The translations under genes were made by a program, and so were the position numbers. From assembly GCA_046086225.1 (NCBI GenBank), contig JBJSXF010000115.1, positions 1-29,647 on the forward strand: DNA of 29,647 nucleotides. The letters are read 5' to 3'. The stretch's first letter is position 1; each line of letters begins with the position of its first letter. The stretch comes from JBJSXF01 sp046086225 (lineage in GTDB: Bacteria > Actinomycetota > Acidimicrobiia > IMCC26256 > PALSA-610). The notes below the pieces were generated by a model. It was not told where the DNA came from and did no database searches. It saw nothing but the letters and a program-made list of their open reading frames with translations. Below are positions 14,405 to 21,455 of this stretch, piece after piece.

Positions 14405-15281
14405 CGGCGGCGAAGAGGAGCGTCAGGTAGATGTTGGAGAGGGTGAAGAACTTGATCGCGCGCTCGGGTGTCGGGTCCCGCCGCAGCAGAAAGGCGCGGG
14501 CGGTGAACCAAATGCCGAGCACGAGGGCCGAACCGGCGTAGAGCCGTCCGAGCCCGCCGGTGGCGGTGAGGGCGAAGCTGCACGCAACCGTGTACATCGA
14601 GTACGCCGCGATCTGGCGCGTCGTGGCGTCGATGCCCCGCACGACCGGCAGCATCGGGATACCGGCTGCGGCGTAGTCATCCTGGTAGCGAACCGCCAGG
14701 GCCCAGAAGTGCGCCGGAGTCCACATGAAGACGGTTGCGAAGAGCAGCAGCGCCGGGAGGCCGACGTTCCCGCGCACGGCGGCCCAGCCCACGAGGGTCG
14801 GCACTGCTCCGGCTGCGCCGCCGATCACGATGTTCTGCACCGTTCGGGGCTTCAGCCAGAGCGTGTAGACGAAGACGTAGAAGAGCGTCGCCGACAGGGT
14901 GAGCGCGGCAGCGAGGAGATTGGCGACGGTCGCCAGCAGCACGAAGGCGACGACGTTCAGGATGATCCCGAACCAGAGCGCGCGTTCGGGTGCGACCTCC
15001 CCGGAGGGGAGCGGACGGCCCCGGGTGCGCCGCATGAGGCGATCCCGGTCGCGCTCGATGAAGCAGTTGATCGTGTTGGCGCCGCCCGCGGCGAGCGCCC
15101 CGCCCACGACGACGGCGGCGACCAGGCCGGTTGCGGGCCATCCGCCTTCGGCCAGCACCATCGGCGGGACGGCGGTGACGAGCAGCAGTTCGATCACCCG
15201 CGGTTTGGTGAGTCGGACGTAGGCGCCGAGGCCCGCTCGGCCCGACCGCGTCCCGGATTCGGGGGTCGCGGAGGTGGTCAT
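14379..15281 (-). CDS. ctaB: Protohaem IX farnesyltransferase (haem O synthase)
   Basis: A 300-residue UbiA-family membrane enzyme that adds a farnesyl group to haem B to give haem O. Family marks are YVRLTKPRVIELLLVTAVP at the start, the prenyl-diphosphate site NTINCFIERDRDRLMRRT with its conserved acidic and Arg residues, then YTLWLKPRTVQNIVIGG, and the second motif WTPAHFWALAVRYQDDY. About nine membrane spans fit the hydrophobic pattern. The ATG is 13 bp after the cupredoxin gene and its end overlaps the TlpA-like gene by 26 bp, so the three form a likely operon. CtaA of this window would use its product. Confidence 0.95.
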   Translation of the reverse strand: MTTSATPESGTRSGRAGLGAYVRLTKPRVIELLLVTAVPPMVLAEGGWPATGLVAAVVVGGALAAGGANTINCFIERDRDRLMRRTRGRPLPSGEVAPERALWFGIILNVVAFVLLATVANLLAAALTLSATLFYVFVYTLWLKPRTVQNIVIGGAAGAVPTLVGWAAVRGNVGLPALLLFATVFMWTPAHFWALAVRYQDDYAAAGIPMLPVVRGIDATTRQIAAYSMYTVACSFALTATGGLGRLYAGSALVLGIWFTARAFLLRRDPTPERAIKFFTLSNIYLTLLFAAVALDPFFG

Positions 15282-15294
15282 CGCCGGATCGTCG

Positions 15295-15684
15295 TCAGGA
15301 GACGACGATCGTGCCCTTCATGCCGGCCTGGGCGTGGCCGCTGATCGTGCACAGGAACTCGTAGGTGCCCGGCTCGAGGGTGATCGTCGCCGATGCGGTC
15401 TTCCCCCGACTCGGGGTGTCGAGGAGGAACTCCTCGCCCTCGATCACGAGGTTGTGGGCAATGGCCCCCTTGTTGATCAGCGTGAACTCGATTGCCCCGG
15501 CTTCGACCTCGATCCGCTTCACGTCGTAGCGGATGTCGTAAGCGCACACGGTGACCTTGCCGTCGACGGCAGAGCGAGTCTCGCTCGCCGGCGGACAGGG
15601 CGGTCCGGACGATTCGCTGCCCCCGCAGGCCGCGAGGCCGAACGAGACCAGGAGCACGGAGAGAGCAGCGAGGAGGCGGCGCAC
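15295..15684 (-). CDS. Cupredoxin-domain lipoprotein (type 1 copper)
   Basis: A 129-residue exported lipoprotein. The signal peptide ends in FGLAAC with lipobox Cys20. The mature part is a small plastocyanin-like beta domain. The type 1 copper ligands are His77 (GAIAHNLV), Cys112 and His117 in FLCTISGHAQAG, and Met122, with the Cys-x4-His-x4-Met spacing. Cys30 and Cys47 may form a disulfide. It could carry electrons to a terminal oxidase or hold copper for it. GTG 15684 is backed by a TAGCCT box 6 nt upstream. It leads the ctaB operon, which supports a cytochrome oxidase role. Confidence 0.9.
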   Translation of the reverse strand: MRRLLAALSVLLVSFGLAACGGSESSGPPCPPASETRSAVDGKVTVCAYDIRYDVKRIEVEAGAIEFTLINKGAIAHNLVIEGEEFLLDTPSRGKTASATITLEPGTYEFLCTISGHAQAGMKGTIVVS

Positions 15685-15690
15685 GGGGCG

Positions 15691-15696
15691 AGGCTA
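15691..15696 (-). promoter_or_regulatory. -10 box TAGCCT for the cupredoxin-ctaB-tlpA operon
   Basis: On the minus strand TAGCCT lies exactly 6 nt before GTG 15684, so the operon mRNA is probably leaderless. Confidence 0.55.
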
Positions 15697-15752
15697 CCCA
15701 GCAGGCGCGGTACGGGTCGGCATCGGGTCGGGGAGGGGAGAGGGGGCTCGGC

Positions 15753-15758
15753 TAGCGT
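15753..15758 (+). promoter_or_regulatory. -10 box TAGCGT for the GroES-like gene
   Basis: TAGCGT lies exactly 6 nt before GTG 15765. With the box at 15691-15696 it forms a divergent promoter pair 56 bp apart. Confidence 0.55.
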
Positions 15759-15764
15759 CTCGCC

Positions 15765-16100
15765 GTGGCCCGAGCGAGCGAAGTCGACTCCAAGCACGCG
15801 GTCCGCATGGTCGCCGATCGGATCCTCGCCGTGCCCTCACGCGAAGCCGGCGAACGCAAGTCGCGGGCCGGCATCCTCATCCCCGCCACCGCTGATGTCT
15901 CCCGGCGGCTCGTCTGGGCCGAGGTGGCCGCCGTCGGGCCGACCGTCCGATCGGTACAGACCGGCGATTCGGTGCTCTTTTCTCCGGAATCGGGCTTCGA
16001 GGTCGAGATCCGGGGTGACGAGTACCTCATCCTCCGCGAACGCGATGTCCACGCGGTCGCTTCGGCGGAGAGTGACGGGGGCTCCGGGCTCTACCTGTGA
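15765..16100 (+). CDS. GroES-like (Cpn10-fold) protein
   Basis: A 111-residue protein with a Cpn10-like domain: VADRILAVPSREAGERKSRAG, then ILIPATADV, AEVAAVGPTVRSVQTGDSVLF and GDEYLILRERDVHAV. These match the start, GxV.AVGPG, GDxVLF and the end of GroES (..Y.il.e.dilav). The 25-residue mobile-loop region is altered and the glycine-rich roof is shortened. No groEL lies nearby, so it may not be the housekeeping GroES but a diverged relative, which many actinobacteria carry. Its 3' end overlaps the next SDR gene by 4 bp (GTGA). Confidence 0.85.
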   Translation: MARASEVDSKHAVRMVADRILAVPSREAGERKSRAGILIPATADVSRRLVWAEVAAVGPTVRSVQTGDSVLFSPESGFEVEIRGDEYLILRERDVHAVASAESDGGSGLYL

Positions 16101-16867
16101 TCGACCCGGCGACCGTCCTGCGCCTCGACGGCCGGACCGTCCTCGTCACCGGGGGCACCCGGGGCATCGGGCGGGCGGTCGCCGAGGCGTGCGCGGGTGC
16201 CGGTGCCGCGGTCGGGGTCGTCGCCCGGAAGGAAGCCGAGCTCGAGGAGACGGTCGCGGCCCTCGAGTCCGGCGGGGCCCGAGCCATCGGGATCCGGGGT
16301 TCGATCGGCGATCCCGCCGTGGCCGAGACCGCGGTGATCCGTTGCGTGGCCGAGCTCGGCGGCTGCGACATCGTGGTCAACAACGCAGCGGTGAATCCGG
16401 CGCTGGCCCCGCTCATGGACGTCGACCTCGGTGCGGTGGCCAAGGTGCTCGACGCCAACCTCGTCGGCGCCCTCCGCTTCGTGCGCTCGGCCTGGATCCA
16501 CTGGCTGCGTGAGCACGGCGGCGCGGTCTGCAACGTCGTCAGCGTCGGGGGCCTGCGACCGGGACCGATGATCGGTGCGTACAACGTCTCGAAAGCGGGC
16601 CTGATCCATCTCACTCGGCAGCTCGCCCAGGAGCTCGCTCCCGGAGTACGGGTCAATGCGATCGCGCCCGCGCTGGTGAAGACCGACATGGCCCGGGCTC
16701 TGTGGGAGCCGCACGAAGAGGCGATGGCCCGGAGTCACGCGCTGCGGCGCCTCGGTACGCCCGACGACATCGCGGCCGGCGTGCTCTACCTGGTGTCGGA
16801 CGCCTCGTCTTGGGTGACGGGCGAGACCCTCGTCGTCGACGGCGGAATGAGCGTCGCCGGCACCTGA
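16097..16867 (+). CDS. SDR family oxidoreductase
   Basis: A 256-residue classical SDR with TGGTRGIG at 18-25, NNAA in place of NNAG at 95-98, Ser149 (VVSVGG) and Tyr162-x3-Lys166 (YNVSK). The C-terminal WVTGETLVVDGGMSVAG is typical of the FabG-like group. The GTG start lies in the stop of the GroES-like gene. The function of this pairing is unclear. It is convergent with the cysteine-rich protein gene, with 13 bp between the stops. Confidence 0.9.
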   Translation: MIDPATVLRLDGRTVLVTGGTRGIGRAVAEACAGAGAAVGVVARKEAELEETVAALESGGARAIGIRGSIGDPAVAETAVIRCVAELGGCDIVVNNAAVNPALAPLMDVDLGAVAKVLDANLVGALRFVRSAWIHWLREHGGAVCNVVSVGGLRPGPMIGAYNVSKAGLIHLTRQLAQELAPGVRVNAIAPALVKTDMARALWEPHEEAMARSHALRRLGTPDDIAAGVLYLVSDASSWVTGETLVVDGGMSVAGT

Positions 16868-16880
16868 GCCGGACCGGGCG

Positions 16881-17639
16881 TTACGGCCGGCGCAGGCGGG
16901 TGCGGCCCAGCTCGACCGGAACCTCGGCCGGGTGCGCGAGCGGCGGCGCCGCCGAGCGACGACCGTCGAGGTACCGCGCCAGCTCCTCGTACACGGCGTC
17001 ACCGAGCATCTTCCGGAGCTCGGCCTCCATCGACCGGTAGACGGGCTCGGTGCCCGTGAACGCCTCGGGCGCCTCGGTGCACCACCAGGCGAACTCTTCG
17101 CCGCCCTCGCCCCAGCCGTCGCGTCCGAACTCGGTGAGCACGGTGGTGGTCGTGCCGTCCTCCTCGTCCCGATCGACGGCGCGGAGCGGCAGTTGCCAGC
17201 AGACGGTCGGCTTGAGGTCGGCGAAATGCTCTCCGGTGCGCTGCGCGTGGAGGTGGAGCGCACACCCCGGACCCGCGGCGAATCCGGGCCGGTTGAGGAA
17301 CACGCAGGCATCATCGTGGAGGCGGGTTCGCCATTCGCCCTTCCCCGCGTTGGCCCAGACGCCCTTCTTCAGGCCGATCGTCCGGAACTGCCAGATGTCG
17401 GCGCCCACCTTGCGGGCGACCTTCTCGACCCGCTCCTTCACCTTGCGGTCGGATTCGTACGCACCGTAGGAACAGCAGCCTTGGGCCATCTCGGGTGCGG
17501 GTTCGGTGAGGACGCCCTGGCAGCATTCGCCGAAGACGCAACGCCACGAAGACGCCAGGTACGTGACGTCGATCTGCCACTGCCGACGTTCCTTGCCCGG
17601 TACGGGAATCGTGATCCACTCGCGCGAGGTCGCAGCCAT
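16881..17639 (-). CDS. Cysteine-rich protein, YkgJ/DUF3109-like
   Basis: A 252-residue cytoplasmic protein with at least nine cysteines: Cys34, 39/40, 55/56, 112, 126, 147 and 187. The segment RCVFGECCQGV followed by AQGCCSYGAY is reminiscent of YkgJ-type metal-binding clusters. A second set, DACVFLNRPGF, PGCALHLHAQRTG and KPTVCWQLPL, repeats the CxFL...CxxH...KPxxCxxxP arrangement seen in DUF3109-like proteins. Zinc or iron-sulfur binding is likely; the role is unknown. ATG 17639 is divergent from glcD. A TAGGTT box lies 9 nt before it. Confidence 0.8.
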   Translation of the reverse strand: MAATSREWITIPVPGKERRQWQIDVTYLASSWRCVFGECCQGVLTEPAPEMAQGCCSYGAYESDRKVKERVEKVARKVGADIWQFRTIGLKKGVWANAGKGEWRTRLHDDACVFLNRPGFAAGPGCALHLHAQRTGEHFADLKPTVCWQLPLRAVDRDEEDGTTTTVLTEFGRDGWGEGGEEFAWWCTEAPEAFTGTEPVYRSMEAELRKMLGDAVYEELARYLDGRRSAAPPLAHPAEVPVELGRTRLRRP

Positions 17640-17648
17640 CGGGCGCCG

Positions 17649-17654
17649 AACCTA
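17649..17654 (-). promoter_or_regulatory. -10 box TAGGTT for the cysteine-rich gene
   Basis: On the minus strand TAGGTT lies 9 nt before ATG 17639. It is 5 bp from the divergent TAGTCT box of glcD. Confidence 0.4.
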
Positions 17655-17659
17655 CTCGC

Positions 17660-17665
17660 TAGTCT
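17660..17665 (+). promoter_or_regulatory. -10 box TAGTCT for the glcD operon
   Basis: TAGTCT should set transcription start near 17672-17673. The in-frame codon there is ATC, not a usual start. An ATG at 17669 is in another frame. Confidence 0.45.
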
Positions 17666-17672
17666 CGAATGC

Positions 17673-19097
17673 ATCGCGCACGCCGCTCTGCTCGCCGACC
17701 TCGCCCGCGCGCTCGACCCGGAACGGGTCAGCGGCGGGGCGCTCGACCTCGCGCTCCACGCCCGCGACGCCGGGGTGAGCAGCGGGGCGGCTGCGGTGGT
17801 CTGCTGGCCGCGCACGACCGACGAGGTCGCGGCAGCAGTGCGAATCGCGCGTGCGCACGGACGTCCGTTCACGGCCCGGGGCAGCGGCACCGGCCTCGCC
17901 GGCGGCGCGACGCCACTCGACGACGCGGTCGTCATCGTCACGACGGCGATGAACCGCGTCCTCGGGATCGATGCGGTCGGGATGCGGGCCTGGGTCGAAC
18001 CCGGGGTCGGCAATCTCGACCTGTCCCGGGAAGCAGTGCCGCACGGGCTCCACTACGCGCCCGATCCGTCCTCGCAGCAGGCCTGCACCATCGGCGGCAA
18101 CGTCGGAACCAACGCCGGCGGCCCCCATTGCCTGGCCGAGGGCGTCACCTCGGCTCACGTCCTGGCGGTGGAGGTCGTCCTCCCCGATGGCGATGTGGTG
18201 ATGCTCGGCGGACCGGAACCCGACCAACCCGGATACGACCTGCGCGGCTGCTTCGTCGGCTCGGAGGGCACGATGGGCATCGCGACCCGGATTCTCGTAC
18301 GCCTCGTGCCCGACCCGCCGGCGATCGCGACCCTCCTGTGCGCGTTCCCCGATGCCGAGCGGGCGGCTGCGACGGTTGGTGAGGTCATCGCAGCCGGCAT
18401 CGTTCCCGCCGCAATCGAGATGATGGACGCACGCATCACGGCCGCCGTCGAGGATTACGTGGGTGCCGGCTACCCGCGTGATGCGGGTGCAGTGCTGCTC
18501 GTCGAGGTCGACGGACTCCCGGCGGGTACGGCCGAGACCGCCGAGGCGATCCGCCGTATCGCCGAGGGCAACGACGCGTTGAGCGTGCGCCTCGCCGCCG
18601 ACGAGGCCGAACGCGCGCTGCTCTGGAAAGGCCGGAAGACCGCCTTCGGAGCCATCGCCCGGATCGCGCCCGACTACTACCTCCACGACACCGTGGTGCC
18701 CCGAACCCGGTTGGTCGAGACGCTCGCGCGGGTCTACGAGATCGCCGAGGCGAATGACGTCCTCGTGATGAACGTCTTCCATGCGGGAGACGGCAACCTG
18801 CATCCGCTCCTCGTCTTCGACGGACGGATCCCGGGCACGTGGGAGCGCGTACGCCGAGCCGGCTCCGAGATCCTGGAGGCGTGCATCGCGGTCGGGGGTG
18901 TGCTCAGCGGCGAGCACGGCATCGGCCTCGAGAAGCGCGACATGATGGACAAGGTGTTCTCGCCCGATGATCTCGACGCGCAAGCCCGGCTTCGTGACGC
19001 CTTCGATCCCGATGGCGCGGCGAACCCCGGGAAGGTCCTCCCCGGTGGCAGCAGGTGCGGTGAGCTCCGATCGATCCCGGAGGGAACGTGGATCTGA
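17673..19097 (+). CDS. glcD: FAD-linked oxidase, glycolate oxidase subunit GlcD-like
   Basis: A PCMH-type FAD enzyme of about 474 residues that oxidises glycolate, D-lactate or another 2-hydroxyacid. The FAD motifs are FTARGSGTGLAGGAT (66-80), DPSSQQACTIGGNVGTNAGG (131-150) and GSEGTMGIATR. The C-terminal half has NVFHAGDGNLHPLL, GVLSGEHGIGLEKRDMM and FDPDGAANPGKVLP, as in GlcD. The start is a puzzle: no ATG, GTG or TTG occurs in frame until GTG 17775, which would cut off conserved sequence. I set it at ATC 17673, 7 nt after the TAGTCT box; CTG 17688 is the other option. glcE starts within its last codons. Confidence 0.88.
   Translation: MAHAALLADLARALDPERVSGGALDLALHARDAGVSSGAAAVVCWPRTTDEVAAAVRIARAHGRPFTARGSGTGLAGGATPLDDAVVIVTTAMNRVLGIDAVGMRAWVEPGVGNLDLSREAVPHGLHYAPDPSSQQACTIGGNVGTNAGGPHCLAEGVTSAHVLAVEVVLPDGDVVMLGGPEPDQPGYDLRGCFVGSEGTMGIATRILVRLVPDPPAIATLLCAFPDAERAAATVGEVIAAGIVPAAIEMMDARITAAVEDYVGAGYPRDAGAVLLVEVDGLPAGTAETAEAIRRIAEGNDALSVRLAADEAERALLWKGRKTAFGAIARIAPDYYLHDTVVPRTRLVETLARVYEIAEANDVLVMNVFHAGDGNLHPLLVFDGRIPGTWERVRRAGSEILEACIAVGGVLSGEHGIGLEKRDMMDKVFSPDDLDAQARLRDAFDPDGAANPGKVLPGGSRCGELRSIPEGTWI
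19079..19084 (+). promoter_or_regulatory. Ribosome binding site GGAGGG of glcE
   Basis: A strong purine-rich site, GGAGGG, lies 3 nt before GTG 19088. It supports the glcE start inside the glcD end and contrasts with the many genes here that have no such site. Confidence 0.55.
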
Positions 19098-20071
19098 GTG
19101 TGGGCACCGGTCCGATCGCTCCGGTCGGCAGTCGCACCCAGTGGGAGATCGGCGGGCCGGCCCCGGTCGGCGCGACCGAAGTGCGGGCGCCGGTCGGCAT
19201 CACCGAATGGGAGCCCGCCGATCTCACGGTCACGGTCGGGGCCGGGACACCCTTCACGGAGCTCGACGCCGAGCTGGCCGAGCGCGGACAAGAGGTTCCG
19301 CTCGATCCGGTCGAGACCCGGGCCACCGTCGGCGGGATCCTCGCGTGCGGACTCTCCGGACCGCGCCGATTGAGACTCGGGCCCGTGCGCGACCACGTGC
19401 TGCAAGTCTGGATCCGCACCGCCGACGGCCGGCTGGTCCGTGGCGGTGGTCCCACCGTGAAGAACGTGACCGGCTACGACCTGCCCCGACTCGCGGTCGG
19501 CTCGTTCGGCACCCTCGGCCTCATCGAGCGGGTCACCCTGCGGTGCCGCCCCCGACCCGCGTCCTCCGCCTGGTTCGCCACGGCGAACGGTGCGGCGTGC
19601 TATCGGCCGTCGGCTCGGCTCACCGAGGGTGAGGGTGAATCCGTCCTCCTCGAGGGGCTCGCCGTCGACATCGAGGATCAGGCCCGGGCCCTCCGGCTCC
19701 GGCCGATCCCGGGACCGCCGGACCGGCCCCGGGGTCACCACGTCGGCCGGATCTCGGTCGCGCCGGAGGTGGTCGGATCGGTCCTGGGTGCATTGCCTCC
19801 GACCGTGCGCAGACGAGCCGAACTGGGTGTCGGAACGGTGACCGTGGCCGCCGATTCGGTCGATGCCTTCGGCACGGCTCGGGCGGTCGCCCGGCGGTTC
19901 GGCGGCTGGATGCTGCGTGAGCTCGGCGGCGCAAGTGACGACGACGGCTTCGGCGTTCCGCTCCCCGTCGGGGCGATCGCGGCCCGGGTCCGAGGCGCAT
20001 TCGACCCGGATCGGCGGATGAATCCCGGTCGGCTCCCGTTCGTCGAGCCGGTGGGGGCGCAGGCGTCGTGA
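19088..20071 (+). CDS. glcE: FAD-binding protein, glycolate oxidase subunit GlcE-like
   Basis: A 327-residue FAD-binding partner of GlcD. It shows TVTVGAGTPFTELDAELAERGQ (48-68), then PLDPVETRATVGGILACGLSG (71-91), PRRLRLGPVRDHVLQVWIRTADG and PTVKNVTGYDLPRLAVGSFGTLG (122-144), all marks of GlcE. The C-terminal half is poorly conserved but ends in AFDPDRRMNPGRLPFVEP, an echo of the GlcD ending. GTG 19088 is preceded by GGAGGG at 19079-19084 and overlaps glcD by 10 bp; glcF starts in its stop. The GlcDEF complex passes electrons from the acid to the quinone or respiratory chain. Confidence 0.92.
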   Translation: MDLSVGTGPIAPVGSRTQWEIGGPAPVGATEVRAPVGITEWEPADLTVTVGAGTPFTELDAELAERGQEVPLDPVETRATVGGILACGLSGPRRLRLGPVRDHVLQVWIRTADGRLVRGGGPTVKNVTGYDLPRLAVGSFGTLGLIERVTLRCRPRPASSAWFATANGAACYRPSARLTEGEGESVLLEGLAVDIEDQARALRLRPIPGPPDRPRGHHVGRISVAPEVVGSVLGALPPTVRRRAELGVGTVTVAADSVDAFGTARAVARRFGGWMLRELGGASDDDGFGVPLPVGAIAARVRGAFDPDRRMNPGRLPFVEPVGAQAS

Positions 20072-21234
20072 CCGGCATCCTCGGCCTCGACGCCGACGAT
20101 CTCAACACGTGCGTTGCGTGCGGACTCTGCCTCCCGCACTGCCCCACCTACCGGGTGACGGGTCGCGAGGTCGCTTCACCCCGCGGGCGGATCGCGGCGA
20201 TGCGCCTCGTGGACTCGGGCGAGCTGTCGGCGGATGCGACCTTCGTCGAGGCCATGGAGTCGTGCGTGGGCTGCCGTGGGTGCGAGCCCGCCTGCCCGTC
20301 CGCGGTGCCGTTCGGCCGGCTCATGACCGCGACCCGATCCGCGCTCCCGCGCCCCGCATCGTGGTTCCGGCGATTCGCCGAGTGGTTCGCGCTCGACATC
20401 GTGTTGCCCCGGCACCGCCTGCTCATCCTCCTGACCCGGCTGCTCGCGGTCCTGCAGCGGCTCCGGCTCGTTCCCCGCCGCCTCGGGATCCCGCGGCTCG
20501 CCCCTGCGGGTCGGCGCCCCTTGCGGCTCCCCGTCGGCGGCGCGCCCGAGGCCTGGCTCTTCACCGGTTGCGTCATGGACGCCTGGCTGCGCGACGTGCA
20601 TCGGGCGGCGGCCCGCGTCATGGATGCGACCGGCACCGAGGTGGCGGTTCCCGGGCCGGGCGGAGCCTGCTGCGGCGCGCTCCACCTCCATGCCGGCCGG
20701 CGGGAAGAGGCCCGGCGGCTCGCCCGCCGGGTGATCGCGTCGATGCCGGGCGCGGCGCCTGTGGTCATCGACAGCGCCGGGTGCGGTGCTGTGATGAAGG
20801 AGTACGGCGACCTGCTCGGCACCGACGAGGCGCACCGATTCTCGGCGCGGGTGCGGGATTTCTCGGAGTGGATGGTCGCGACCGGTCTTCCGGTGTTCCG
20901 GTCGACCGGGCAGACCGTCGTGGTGCAGGATCCGTGTCACCTCCGCAACGTCCAACGGACGCACGGCGCCGTCCGCGAGCTCCTGGCCGGCGCCTACTCG
21001 CTGGTGGAGACCGCCGATGACGGGCTGTGCTGCGGAGCGGGCGGAGCCTTCGCGGTGTTCCGAGCCGACGATGCCGCAGCGATCCGCGCCCGGAAGGTGG
21101 CCGCGTTGCGGGCGGCGGCCGGGGATGCCGATCCGATCGTGGTCTCGGCGAACCCCGGCTGCGTGATGCACCTCCGGGCCGCCGGGCTCGACGTGCGGCA
21201 TCCCGCCGAACTCGCGGCGGAGGTCCTGGAGTGA
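20068..21234 (+). CDS. glcF: Glycolate oxidase iron-sulfur subunit GlcF-like
   Basis: A 388-residue protein with two [4Fe-4S] motifs, CVACGLCLPHC (Cys15, 18, 21, 25) and CVGCRGCEPAC (Cys66, 69, 72, 76). It also has two cysteine-rich CCG domains, seen as GGACCGALHLHAG and DGLCCGAGGAF, with FTGCVMD and DPCHLRN upstream of each. This is the GlcF arrangement, an electron relay from GlcDE. A hydrophobic stretch at about 118-138 (ALDIVLPRHRLLILLTRLLAV) may help membrane association. GTG 20068 overlaps the glcE stop. Its own stop holds the GTG of the next small gene. Confidence 0.94.
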   Translation: MTGILGLDADDLNTCVACGLCLPHCPTYRVTGREVASPRGRIAAMRLVDSGELSADATFVEAMESCVGCRGCEPACPSAVPFGRLMTATRSALPRPASWFRRFAEWFALDIVLPRHRLLILLTRLLAVLQRLRLVPRRLGIPRLAPAGRRPLRLPVGGAPEAWLFTGCVMDAWLRDVHRAAARVMDATGTEVAVPGPGGACCGALHLHAGRREEARRLARRVIASMPGAAPVVIDSAGCGAVMKEYGDLLGTDEAHRFSARVRDFSEWMVATGLPVFRSTGQTVVVQDPCHLRNVQRTHGAVRELLAGAYSLVETADDGLCCGAGGAFAVFRADDAAAIRARKVAALRAAAGDADPIVVSANPGCVMHLRAAGLDVRHPAELAAEVLE

Positions 21235-21455
21235 GCGACCGCGAGGATCTCGTTCGGGCCCGTCTGGAATCGATCGAGGAGGAGCTCCGAGATCTGGAGT
21301 ATTCGGCTCTGGCCCGCCGTGCCGCCGATCCCGAGGGAGAGGACGCGGCGGCGGCCCGCGCCGAGGAACGCCGTCTGGCCCGGGCCCGCCGGGCCGTGGC
21401 CCGAGCCGTCGCGGCCCTCGGCGGCACCGGGGAGACGGGAGACGACTGGGCGTGA
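21231..21455 (+). CDS. Small helical (coiled-coil-like) protein in glc-sulfotransferase operon
   Basis: A 74-residue protein with no recognised family. The N-terminal two thirds are highly charged and helical (EDLVRARLESIEEELRDLEY, then AARAEERRLARARRAVARAV) with a Leu/Ala spacing that could make a coiled coil; a short acidic tail GETGDDWA ends it. It contains no Cys, Lys or membrane segment. It starts in the glcF stop (GTGA) and its stop overlaps the sulfotransferase start (GTGA), so translation of the three is coupled. It could be an assembly or regulatory partner of one of its neighbours, which is inference. Confidence 0.75.
   Translation: MSDREDLVRARLESIEEELRDLEYSALARRAADPEGEDAAAARAEERRLARARRAVARAVAALGGTGETGDDWA

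Noticed and set aside
14037..15344. 435-residue plus-strand frame
   Set aside because: It is antisense to tlpA and ctaB, which have clear motifs.
17669..18382. ATG-started 237-residue frame close behind the TAGTCT box
   Set aside because: Although its ATG is well placed, the product is Arg/Pro/Ala-rich low-complexity sequence over glcD, so the frame is a shadow; only the ATG itself remains of interest in the glcD start question.
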